NCBI GenBank assembly: GCA_016713305.1
Contig: JADJPK010000009.1
Span: forward strand, 124,001 to 188,000
Source: Betaproteobacteria bacterium
GTDB taxonomy: Bacteria; Pseudomonadota; Gammaproteobacteria; Burkholderiales; Ga0077523
Direction: 5' to 3'
Length of the DNA stretch: 64,000 bases
Below the pieces are notes generated by a model, which saw only the letters and a list, made by a program, of their open reading frames with translations, made no database searches and had not been told where the DNA came from. Each line of letters starts with the position of its first letter. Position 1 is the stretch's first letter. The position numbers were made by a program, and so were the translations under genes. Below are positions 56,722 through 64,000 of the stretch, in pieces.

Positions 56722-57933
56722 ATGAGCACGTACCTCACGCCGCTGTTCAAGCTGATGGCCGAGAAGGAGGCCTCCGACCTCTTCGTGTCCGTCGGTTCCC
56801 CCATCTCCATCAAGATCCTCGGCAACATCATGCCGGTGAACCAGCAGGTCATGGATGCCGAGTCGGTGCGCAAGATCGCGTACGACATGATGACGGAGAA
56901 GGAGGCGCAGACCTTCGACGAGATCAAGGAGATGAACTTCTCCTATCCCGTCCAGGGCGTGGGGCGATTCCGGGTCAACGTCTTCCGCCAGCGCGGCAAC
57001 ATCGCGATGGTCATCCGCTACCTGCGCAACCGCACTCCCGGCTTCGAGAAGCTGCGTCTGCCGTCGCTGCTGAAAGACCTCGTGATGGAAAAGCGCGGTC
57101 TCGTGCTGATCGTCGGGTCCACGGGCTCCGGCAAGTCCACGACGCTCGCGGCCATGGTCGAGCACCGCAACCACACCCGCAGCGGCCACGTCCTCACGAT
57201 CGAGGACCCGATCGAATACGTCTACACGAACAACAAGTGCGTCATCAACCAGCGCGAGGTCGGGCAGGACACCCTGTCGTACGACAACGCCCTGGTGAAC
57301 GCCATGCGGGAAGCCCCGGACGTGCTGCTGATCGGCGAGGTGCGCGACCGCACGACGCTCCAGCACGCGCTGCTCTACGGCCAGACCGGCCACCTGTGCC
57401 TCACCACGCTGCACGCCAACAACAGCTATCACGCGCTCGGACGGGTCATCAATTTCTTCCCCCACGATGCGCGTGAAGGCCTGCTGGCGGACCTTTCCAC
57501 CACCCTGCGCGCGATCATTTCGCAACGCCTGGTGAAAGGCCACGACGGCAGCCTCGTCGCCGCCGTGGAAATCATGCTGAACACCAAGCATATCGCCGAG
57601 CTGGTGAAGAAGGGCGACGTGGACCAGATCAAGGAAGCGATGGAGCAGAGCCTGTCGCCCGGCTGCGAGACCTTCGAGCAGGCCCTGTTCAAGCTCTACT
57701 CGCAGGGGCTCATCTCCAAGGAAGAGGCGCTCAAGAACTCCGATTCGCCCTCCAACCTGGCCTGGCTGCTCGACAACGCCGCGCTGACGAAGTCGAAATC
57801 CTCCGGGACCGGCGTCTTCGGCATGCCCTCGGCAGGCGGCAGTTCCGCGCCGGCGGCCTCCACGTCTGCGTCCCCGTCCCTGTCCAGCACCGGCGGCATG
57901 TCCATCGACCTCGACCGACTCGACCACTCCTGA
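56722..57933 (+). CDS. pilU: Type IV pilus retraction ATPase PilU
   Basis: 403-residue PilT/PilU ATPase powering pilus retraction. Walker A GSTGSGKS at residues 132-139, Asp box IEDPIEYVY, Walker B LLIGEVRDR and His box TGHLCLTTLHANN are seen. The GEVRD form and the extra Ser/Ala-rich tail fit PilU rather than PilT. GGGAGG lies 6 bases ahead of the ATG. It sits between dapD and dapE with 3 bp before dapE, an arrangement I recall from other betaproteobacteria. No pilT is in the window. Confidence 0.9.
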   Translation: MSTYLTPLFKLMAEKEASDLFVSVGSPISIKILGNIMPVNQQVMDAESVRKIAYDMMTEKEAQTFDEIKEMNFSYPVQGVGRFRVNVFRQRGNIAMVIRYLRNRTPGFEKLRLPSLLKDLVMEKRGLVLIVGSTGSGKSTTLAAMVEHRNHTRSGHVLTIEDPIEYVYTNNKCVINQREVGQDTLSYDNALVNAMREAPDVLLIGEVRDRTTLQHALLYGQTGHLCLTTLHANNSYHALGRVINFFPHDAREGLLADLSTTLRAIISQRLVKGHDGSLVAAVEIMLNTKHIAELVKKGDVDQIKEAMEQSLSPGCETFEQALFKLYSQGLISKEEALKNSDSPSNLAWLLDNAALTKSKSSGTGVFGMPSAGGSSAPAASTSASPSLSSTGGMSIDLDRLDHS

Positions 57934-57936
57934 TTC

Positions 57937-59088
57937 ATGCCTTCCGATACGCTGGAACTCACGCGGTCCCTCATCCGCTGCCGCTCCGTCACGCCTGACG
58001 ACGGTGGCTGCCAGAACCTGCTCGCGGAGCGCCTGCGCGCGCTCGGTTTCGAAACGACCCCCCTGCGCTTCGGCGACGTCGACAATCTCTGGGCCCGGCG
58101 CGGCACGGCCGACCCGGTCGTCTGTTTCGCGGGCCATACCGACGTCGTGCCGACCGGCCCGCTGGACCGCTGGAACTCGGACCCGTTCACGCCCACGGAA
58201 CGCGAAGGCGTGCTCTACGGCCGGGGCGCCGCCGACATGAAATCCTCCATCGCCGCGTTCGTGACGGCCGCCGAGCAGTTCATCGCGGCGCACCCTGACC
58301 ATCCCGGGTCCATCGCGCTGCTCATCACGTCCGACGAAGAAGGCGTGGCCGTGGACGGTACGGTCAAGGTAGTGGAATGGCTGCGCGGCCGTGGCGAGAA
58401 GCTCCACTACTGCGTCGTCGGCGAGCCGACCTCCACCCACCGTCTGGGCGACACAATCAAGAACGGCCGGCGCGGCTCGCTCTCGGGCGAGATGACCGTG
58501 CGCGGGGTCCAGGGGCACATCGCCTATCCGCACCTCGCACGCAATCCCGTGCACGAGGCGGCGCCGGCGCTCGCCGAACTGGTGGGCGTGGTGTGGGACG
58601 AAGGCAACGAGTACTTCCCCCCCACGAGCTTCCAGATCTCCAACATCCACGCCGGCACCGGCGCGAACAACGTGATTCCGGGCGAGTTGAAGATCCTCTT
58701 CAACTTCCGCTTCTCGCCCGAGAGCACGGTCGAATCCCTGAAGACAGGACTGCATGCGCTGCTCGACCGGCATCGCCTCGACTACGCGATCGAATGGTCG
58801 CTGTCGGGCATGCCCTTCCTCACGCCCAAGGGCGGACTGGTCGACGCTGTGTCGGCGGCCATCGCCACCGAAACCGGTGTGCAGTGCGAGCTCTCCACCT
58901 CCGGCGGCACTTCCGACGGGCGATTCATCGCCACGTGGTGCCCCGAGGTGATCGAGCTGGGGCCGGTCAACGCGAGCATCCACAAGCTGAACGAACACGT
59001 CCGCATCGCGGACCTCGAACCGCTGTCGCGCATCTACCAGGGTGTCCTCGCCAGGCTCCTGGGATCGCAGGCTGCGGCAATTCGCTGA
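57937..59088 (+). CDS. dapE: Succinyl-diaminopimelate desuccinylase
   Basis: 383-residue dizinc hydrolase. Metal and catalytic residues are visible in CFAGHTDVVP, YGRGAADMKSS, SDEEG and the late NASIHKLNE, with STSGGTSDGRF near the C-terminus. It completes the dapC-dapD-dapE branch in one run. Confidence 0.96.
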   Translation: MPSDTLELTRSLIRCRSVTPDDGGCQNLLAERLRALGFETTPLRFGDVDNLWARRGTADPVVCFAGHTDVVPTGPLDRWNSDPFTPTEREGVLYGRGAADMKSSIAAFVTAAEQFIAAHPDHPGSIALLITSDEEGVAVDGTVKVVEWLRGRGEKLHYCVVGEPTSTHRLGDTIKNGRRGSLSGEMTVRGVQGHIAYPHLARNPVHEAAPALAELVGVVWDEGNEYFPPTSFQISNIHAGTGANNVIPGELKILFNFRFSPESTVESLKTGLHALLDRHRLDYAIEWSLSGMPFLTPKGGLVDAVSAAIATETGVQCELSTSGGTSDGRFIATWCPEVIELGPVNASIHKLNEHVRIADLEPLSRIYQGVLARLLGSQAAAIR

Positions 59089-59089
59089 C

Positions 59090-60007
59090 ATGGCGGCGGC
59101 CGTCCCGGATTTTCCCTACGACGCCGCCGTCGCCGAGCTGCGTACGATCCGCGACCTGCTGCGCTTCGGCGTCACCCAGCTGCAGTCCCACCAGGTGTTC
59201 TTCGGCCACGGATTTCCCGACGCCCGCACCGAAGCCGGCTATCTCATCGCCTGGGCGCTGCACCTGCCGCCCGGCACGCTGGACGATCACCTCGGCGCCA
59301 GCCTGCTGCGCGGCGAACGCAAGATGATTCTCGATCTCTTCCGCCGGCGCGTGCTGGAACGCGTGCCTTCTCCCTATCTGACCGGCGAAGCGTGGCTGGG
59401 CGAGTTCTCGTTCCGCGTGGACGAGCGCGTGCTGATCCCGCGTTCGTTCATTGCGGACCTGCTCGGCGAAGGGCTCGCCCCCTGGGTCGCCGATCCGGAG
59501 CAGGTCACCGACGCGCTGGACATGTGCACCGGCTCGGGTTGCCTGGCGATCCTGCTGGCGCACGCGTTCCCCGCGGCTCGTGTGGAGGGCGTGGACATCT
59601 CCCCCAGCGCGCTCGACGTCGCCCGGCACAACGTAGCCGACTACGGGCTGCAGGAAAGAATCGCGTTGCACGCGTCCGACCTGTTCGCCTCGGTCCCGCC
59701 CCGTACCTACGACGTCATCGTCTCGAACCCGCCCTACGTGGACCAACCCTCCATGGAAGCCCTGCCTCCCGAGTACCGCAAGGAGCCGTCCCTGGCGCTG
59801 GCGGGCGGCAGCGACGGCCTGGATCTCGTGCGCCGTTTGATCGAGGAGGCCCCCGGCAGGCTCAAGCCCGGCGGCGTTCTTGTCGTAGAAATCGGCCATA
59901 ACCAGGCAGCGCTGGAAGCGGCATTTCCCGACCTCCCCTTCACCTGGCTCGAGACCCACGCCGGCCACGAATTCGTCTTCCTGCTCACGCGCGAACAACT
60001 CTCATGA
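59090..60007 (+). CDS. prmB: Ribosomal protein L3 glutamine N5-methyltransferase
   Basis: 305-residue S-adenosylmethionine enzyme. The N-terminal helical domain is followed by RVLIPRSFI, the cofactor-binding DMCTGSGCLAI and the catalytic NPPY. RSF after IP and the longer N-terminus favour PrmB over PrmC. ATG 59090 is one base past the dapE stop; its stop overlaps the next start (ATGA). Confidence 0.92.
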   Translation: MAAAVPDFPYDAAVAELRTIRDLLRFGVTQLQSHQVFFGHGFPDARTEAGYLIAWALHLPPGTLDDHLGASLLRGERKMILDLFRRRVLERVPSPYLTGEAWLGEFSFRVDERVLIPRSFIADLLGEGLAPWVADPEQVTDALDMCTGSGCLAILLAHAFPAARVEGVDISPSALDVARHNVADYGLQERIALHASDLFASVPPRTYDVIVSNPPYVDQPSMEALPPEYRKEPSLALAGGSDGLDLVRRLIEEAPGRLKPGGVLVVEIGHNQAALEAAFPDLPFTWLETHAGHEFVFLLTREQLS

Positions 60008-61344
60008 ACCCCCTGCGTCCGTCGGGACTCCGGCTCGGGAAGGTGCCGTGGTGCAGCCTCGCCCTGTGGATGCTCTCGACGGCGACGGCGTGGCCGCAGG
60101 CGCGTCCCGTCGACGAAGTGAAGGCGCTGGTCCAGCGGGGCATGTTCAAGGACGCCTACGAACGTGGCCGCCGCTATCCGGACCAGCTCGGCGAACCGAC
60201 CTTCGACTACTTCTACGGTCTGGCCGCGATCGATTCCGGTCATGCCGGTGAGGGCACGCTGGCGCTGGAGCGCTACGTCATCACGTATCCCAACGACCAG
60301 GCCGCCCGGCTGGAACTGGCGCGTGGGTATTTCCTCATGCAGGAGGATCAGCGCGCCAGGGAGGAGTTCGACCGCGTGCTCGCGACGAATCCGCCCGAAG
60401 GCGTCCGCGCGAACATCCGCAAGTACCTCGATGCGATCCGCGCCCGCGAGTCGCGTTACCGCACCGCCGTCCGCTTTTTCGCCGAAGCCGGCGCGGGCTA
60501 CGACTCCAACGTGAACGGCGGCGTGAGCAACGGCAACATCTCGCTGCCCTTCGGACAGGTGATCGTGCAGGACAGCGGTGTGAAGGCGGACAACGGTTTT
60601 CTTGCCGCAGCCGCGGGCGCGCAGTGGTCCATTCCCGTGGCTCCCGGCTGGTCCGTGTTCTTCGGCGGTTCGGCCGACACCAAGAATCACCTGACGCAGG
60701 ACGCGTTCGATCTGCGCAGCCTCACGGCCAGCGGCGGAGTCAGCCGCCTGGGCGAGAAGGATCTGCTGCGGCTGACCGCGGCGTTCGGCAGTCTCACGCT
60801 CGACAACACCCGCTACCGGGACGTCGGCAGCGTCTCCGGCGAGTGGCACCGGCAGACCTCCCCCACCCGGACATGGAGCGCGCTGGTCCAGTGGGCACAG
60901 CTCGGCTATACCGGGAGCAACGAAGCGCGGGATGCCGATATCTTCACCATCGGTGCGGGGGTGCGCCAGGCGCTCGGCGGCGCGTGGAACGTGGTCGCCC
61001 AGGGCGGGCTCACCTTCGGCGTGGAAGCCAACCGCCGCAACCGCGACGACCTGGGACGCACCCTGTCCGGCGCACGCCTGGGCCTCACGGCATCCCCGCA
61101 GGATCGCGTCACCTTCTTCGCCACCGCCTCGCTGCAGAACAGCGAATATCTCGAAGCCGACGCGTTCCTCGCCCGGCGTCGCAGCGACTGGTACTACGCG
61201 CTGGATGCCGGTTCCAGTTACGCCCTGGACAAGCAATGGAGCGTGCGCCTGGAACTGACCGCCGCGCGCAACCGCTCGAACATCGAACTGTACGACTTCA
61301 ACCGCAACGTGGCCGCCGTCAAGGTGCGCTACGAAACGCCATGA
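60004..61344 (+). CDS. TPR plus outer-membrane barrel protein of the Slam/DUF560 (type XI secretion) type
   Basis: 446 residues. A signal peptide (LALWMLSTATAWPQA), TPR-like helices at about 35-150 (YFYGLAAIDSGHAGEGTLA, ARLELARGYFLMQ), then an AEAGAGYDSNVN motif at 160-171 opening a ~280-residue region of alternating amphipathic strands typical of a 14-strand barrel. TPR plus a GYDxNVN-initiated barrel is the architecture of surface lipoprotein assembly modifiers, which move client proteins across the outer membrane. It overlaps both neighbours by 4 bp. The next gene is the natural client candidate. A related TPR/porin-like family remains possible. Confidence 0.65.
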   Translation: MNPLRPSGLRLGKVPWCSLALWMLSTATAWPQARPVDEVKALVQRGMFKDAYERGRRYPDQLGEPTFDYFYGLAAIDSGHAGEGTLALERYVITYPNDQAARLELARGYFLMQEDQRAREEFDRVLATNPPEGVRANIRKYLDAIRARESRYRTAVRFFAEAGAGYDSNVNGGVSNGNISLPFGQVIVQDSGVKADNGFLAAAAGAQWSIPVAPGWSVFFGGSADTKNHLTQDAFDLRSLTASGGVSRLGEKDLLRLTAAFGSLTLDNTRYRDVGSVSGEWHRQTSPTRTWSALVQWAQLGYTGSNEARDADIFTIGAGVRQALGGAWNVVAQGGLTFGVEANRRNRDDLGRTLSGARLGLTASPQDRVTFFATASLQNSEYLEADAFLARRRSDWYYALDAGSSYALDKQWSVRLELTAARNRSNIELYDFNRNVAAVKVRYETP

Positions 61345-63224
61345 GTCCCCTGGGCCGGACCTTTCTCTTCGCGGCGGCTGCCGCCCTGTGCCTGAGCGCG
61401 TTGTCGTCCACCCCGGTCTGGGCCGCTGCCGCGGGCCGCGTGCTGCTCGCCGCCGGTGACACCACGGCGATCCGCGGCGCACGGGTCGTGCGCCTCGTCG
61501 CGGGTTCCGAAGTGCAGAGCCAGGACCTGCTGCGTACCGGCAAGGACAGCAATCTGCAGGTGCGCCTCACCGACGAGAGCGTGATCGCCCTCAAGCCGGA
61601 CTCCGCACTTTCATTGCAGAAGTACGTCTTCGAGGGCCGCACGGACGGTTCAGAAAGCGCCGTGTTCCGCCTGCTGAAGGGCGGTTTCCGGACCGTGACC
61701 GGGCTGATCGGCCGCATCAACAAGCCCGCGTACCGGGTCGGCACCGCCGTCGCGACCATCGGCATCCGGGGCACCGCCTATTCGCTCGCGCTTTGCGAAG
61801 GCGGCGGATGCCGCCACGACAACGGGGCGCAGGCGGCCGACGGCCTGTACGGCAACGTGACCAACGGGCAGGTGGTCGCCACCAATCAGACCGGAGAATC
61901 GGCCTTCCGCGCGGGCGACACGTTCTTTGCCTCCAGTCCCGAATCCCAGTTCCAGCGGCTCCTGTCGCCTCCGGCGTTCCTGGCTGACCGGCTCGAAGGT
62001 CAGCGGCGCGGGCCCAACCGGCGCGAAGACTCGGCGAACCGGGAGCAGGAACAGGCGCAAGGCCAAGGCCAGGGACAAGGACAGGGGCAAGGACAGGGGC
62101 AAGGACAAGGACAAGGTCAGGGACAAGGACAAGGACAAGGTCAGCAGAACCAGGGTCAGGGCCAGCGCGCCGCCGGCACGGCTGATGGCAGCGCGTCTGC
62201 CGCTGCGCCGCGACCCGCGGGGACCTCGGCGGGCGCACCCCCTCCCGCCGGTACCACGAGCGGGGACCCGAGTGCCCCCCCGCCCACCACCGATCCGACC
62301 GCCCCCGCGCCGGGCACCATCACGACGCAGCCAGCGCCGCTTCCCACGTCCCCCCTGCCGACGGCGGGCGGGCCGCTCATCGGGCAGCCGCTCGCCACAC
62401 TGACCGGAACGCTGCCGCCCCTGACCACCGAGAATCTGGCGAGCACGGGTACGCCCGCGCTGCTGCCGCCCGCGGACGGATACGTGTTCGCCTATCCCTA
62501 TGCCGCCGTCGCGACCGGCTACATCCTGCAGTTCGCAGATACCGGCGGCGTCTACGACAGCGGCAACAATCTGACGGGTTTCCTGTTCGGAACGATGACC
62601 GGCGGGGTCATCCTCGCGCAGATCTCGGACCGCGGCCAGATCGCGAGCGGCAACCAGGTGCTCACCTGGGGACGCTGGAACAACGCGACCATCCAGACCC
62701 CGCAGGGCGTGATCAACGGTCTTCCGCTGCTGTTCGGCACGGCCAACGGCGTGGGAGGCGGTTCGGGGCAGAGCCTGCCCGTGAGCGGGGTCGTCAACTA
62801 CTCGATCCACCACGGGCCTGCGCCGGTCGCCTACTACCCCGGTCTGGGCGGCGCGGTCTCCGTGGGAAGCATCCAGAGCGCCGCGCTCACCATCGACTTC
62901 ACCAATGCGCAGGCCAAGCTGAGCATGGCCATGGCGTTTCCGGAACCTTCGACCAGCGCGATACACACCGTCGCGTTCACCAACATGATCGCCCCCCAGG
63001 TCTTCGGCAATCCGCCACCGGCCAACATGGGGGACTTTGTTTCGGGCGCGCAGACGGTGGCCTGCTCGCCTTCGTGCGTCGGCAGTGCGCAGTATCAGGT
63101 GGGGCTGACGGGCCCCAACGGCGTGGGTCTGGCGGTGACCGCGGGCGGAGTGTCCGTCACGACGTTCTCCAATCCCAATGGCAACTTCAGCGCCTCCTTC
63201 CTGCGGGTCTTCGTGGCGCCCTGA
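61341..63224 (+). CDS. Exported FecR-domain protein with a Gln-Gly repeat and a barrel-like C-terminal domain
   Basis: 627 residues. Signal peptide of the SPase I kind (ending SSTPVWA, no lipobox), FecR domain at about 35-150 (LLRTGKDSNLQVRL, ALKPDSALSL, ATIGIRGTAY), a charged linker, a Gln-Gly repeat at 240-274, a Pro/Thr-rich linker, then a ~250-residue Gly-rich beta domain (GRWNNATIQT, AALTIDFTNAQAKL, NPNGNFSASFLRVF). The last part recalls the small C-terminal barrels of TbpB-like Slam clients, from memory only. It overlaps the Slam-like gene by 4 bp and its 3' end overlaps rluB on the other strand by 38 bp. Confidence 0.7.
   Translation: MSPLGRTFLFAAAAALCLSALSSTPVWAAAAGRVLLAAGDTTAIRGARVVRLVAGSEVQSQDLLRTGKDSNLQVRLTDESVIALKPDSALSLQKYVFEGRTDGSESAVFRLLKGGFRTVTGLIGRINKPAYRVGTAVATIGIRGTAYSLALCEGGGCRHDNGAQAADGLYGNVTNGQVVATNQTGESAFRAGDTFFASSPESQFQRLLSPPAFLADRLEGQRRGPNRREDSANREQEQAQGQGQGQGQGQGQGQGQGQGQGQGQGQGQQNQGQGQRAAGTADGSASAAAPRPAGTSAGAPPPAGTTSGDPSAPPPTTDPTAPAPGTITTQPAPLPTSPLPTAGGPLIGQPLATLTGTLPPLTTENLASTGTPALLPPADGYVFAYPYAAVATGYILQFADTGGVYDSGNNLTGFLFGTMTGGVILAQISDRGQIASGNQVLTWGRWNNATIQTPQGVINGLPLLFGTANGVGGGSGQSLPVSGVVNYSIHHGPAPVAYYPGLGGAVSVGSIQSAALTIDFTNAQAKLSMAMAFPEPSTSAIHTVAFTNMIAPQVFGNPPPANMGDFVSGAQTVACSPSCVGSAQYQVGLTGPNGVGLAVTAGGVSVTTFSNPNGNFSASFLRVFVAP
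62058..62162 (+). repeat. Coding hexamer repeat, (Gln-Gly)n
   Basis: Fourteen consecutive 6-base units of form CARGGN, a 9-base interruption (Gln-Gln-Asn) and two further units. Third-position variation shows the repeat is not freshly amplified, yet several neighbouring units are identical, so copy number could vary between strains. Confidence 0.9.
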
Positions 63225-64000
63225 CGCGCGAAGGCGGTGGCGGCGCCGGCAGCGGTGCGTCGTCGGCCTCGTCGGCGTCCTCGCCCGCCAGCTTGCGGGC
63301 CGACGCCAGCCATTCCAGCACGCTGCGCGTCTGCGCTTCCGTGAGTTCCAGGTGCTGGCCGCGCTTCAGCCGCGGCGGCAGGTTCACGATGCCGAAGCGC
63401 ACGCGCATGAGGCGGCTCACCGTGAAGCCGAAGTGCTCGAACATCCTGCGCACGAGCCGGTTACGGCCTTCGCGCACGACCACCCGGTACCAGTGGTTGC
63501 GCCCCTGCCCGCCCTGGTCTTCCAGCACGTCGAATCGCGCCGTGCCGTCGGTGAGTTCCACGCCGCTCAACAGTTCCTTGCCCTGCTCCTGCGTGAGTTC
63601 GCCCATGATCCGCACGGCGTACTCGCGTTCGACCTCGAAGCGCGGATGCGTCATGCGGTTGGCGAGTTCGCCGGAGGTCGTGAAGATGAGCAGGCCGCAG
63701 GTGTTGAAATCCAGCCGGCCGATGGCGAGCCACTTGCCGCTGCGGATGACCGGCAGGCGGTCGAACACGCTGGCGCGCTTGTCCGGGTCGTCGCGCGACA
63801 CGATCTCGCCTTCCGGCTTGTGATAGATGATCACGCGCGGCAGGCGCGGCGACAGCTTGAAGCGCAGCTGCCGCCGTCCGACCTTGACCAGATCGTCCGG
63901 GTTCACCCTCATGCCCAGTGTTGCGGGCAGGCCGTTCACCAGCACCTTGCCGGTGGAGATCAGCTCTTCCATCTCGCGCCGCGAACCCAGGCCCGCCTGA
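63187..64000 (-). CDS. rluB: 23S rRNA pseudouridine synthase RluB (N-terminus beyond the window)
   Basis: Partial: the frame continues past the right edge (LGSRREMEELI is read before the first internal ATG at 63972). S4 domain remnant, catalytic GRLDFNTCGLL with the Asp, and the RluB-typical EGRNRLVRRMFEHFGFTVSRLMRVRFG block are intact; a Pro/Arg-rich tail ends at 63187. It targets a uridine in 23S rRNA near the peptidyl-transferase centre. The 3' end overlaps the end of the FecR gene on the other strand. Confidence 0.92.
   Translation of the reverse strand, partial: QAGLGSRREMEELISTGKVLVNGLPATLGMRVNPDDLVKVGRRQLRFKLSPRLPRVIIYHKPEGEIVSRDDPDKRASVFDRLPVIRSGKWLAIGRLDFNTCGLLIFTTSGELANRMTHPRFEVEREYAVRIMGELTQEQGKELLSGVELTDGTARFDVLEDQGGQGRNHWYRVVVREGRNRLVRRMFEHFGFTVSRLMRVRFGIVNLPPRLKRGQHLELTEAQTRSVLEWLASARKLAGEDADEADDAPLPAPPPPSRVRAPRRPAGRRR

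Noticed and set aside
62058..62162. CRISPR-like or intergenic tandem array
   Set aside because: The repeat is in frame, encodes Gln-Gly and has no spacers.

Overview
The window reads as a GC-rich chromosomal segment from a betaproteobacterium. This rests on gene order rather than any marker RNA: sdhC-D-A-B / sdhE / gltA / odhA / odhB / lpdA / zapE on one strand, a GntR gene diverging from mdh, the methylcitrate genes prpB-prpC-prpD followed by acnA, a pilU gene inside a dapC-dapD-dapE run, and smc-zipA-ligA-galU. A PEP-CTERM protein also fits an environmental, exopolysaccharide-forming member of this class. I see no tRNA, rRNA, IS element, prophage or CRISPR array.

Layout. 1-2.3 kb: the tail of a cyclic-2,3-diphosphoglycerate-synthase-like GTPase, an RluF-like pseudouridine synthase with a very long Arg/Ser/Pro-rich N-terminus, and yciH. 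2.5-13 kb: an accessory metabolic stretch with an MFS transporter, a PEP-CTERM protein, phosphoketolase, acetoacetyl-CoA synthetase, an SDR, an enolase-superfamily dehydratase and a NAD-type isocitrate dehydrogenase. 13-19 kb: a GldA/GldF/GldG-like ABC system with a DUF4340 protein, a lactonase-like metallo-hydrolase and two paralogous cupins. 19-43 kb: central carbon metabolism, with propionate activation (prpE, acuI), the 2-oxoglutarate dehydrogenase complex, citrate synthase, succinate dehydrogenase, a GntR regulator, mdh, the methylcitrate cycle and aconitase. 42.7-44.7 kb: a FecR-domain protein and two tiny lipoproteins. 44.8-54.3 kb: a tightly packed minus-strand run smc-zipA-ligA-galU-hpt-mtip-def. 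54.5-63.2 kb: a plus-strand run dapC-dapD-pilU-dapE-prmB followed by a TPR/outer-membrane-barrel protein of the Slam (type XI secretion) type and a FecR-domain protein with a Gln-Gly repeat and a C-terminal barrel-like domain. The window closes on a partial rluB.

Most notable points: (1) sdhD and sdhA are joined in frame with about 0.3 kb missing, removing the end of SdhD and the FAD-binding start of SdhA. (2) Five genes in the first 26 kb, including odhB, carry an apparent single-base frameshift, mostly at or beside G/C runs. Together with (1) this suggests consensus or assembly errors, although decay or phase variation is possible for the PEP-CTERM gene. (3) The Slam-like/FecR pair coupled by a 4-bp overlap looks like an under-described secretion module. 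(4) A strong intrinsic terminator lies on the smc strand just upstream of smc and implies a short leader RNA or sRNA.

Functionally, propionyl-CoA made by PrpE would enter PrpC/PrpD/AcnA/PrpB and yield succinate and pyruvate for the neighbouring TCA enzymes. The GntR gene between sdh and mdh is the obvious candidate regulator of that block.
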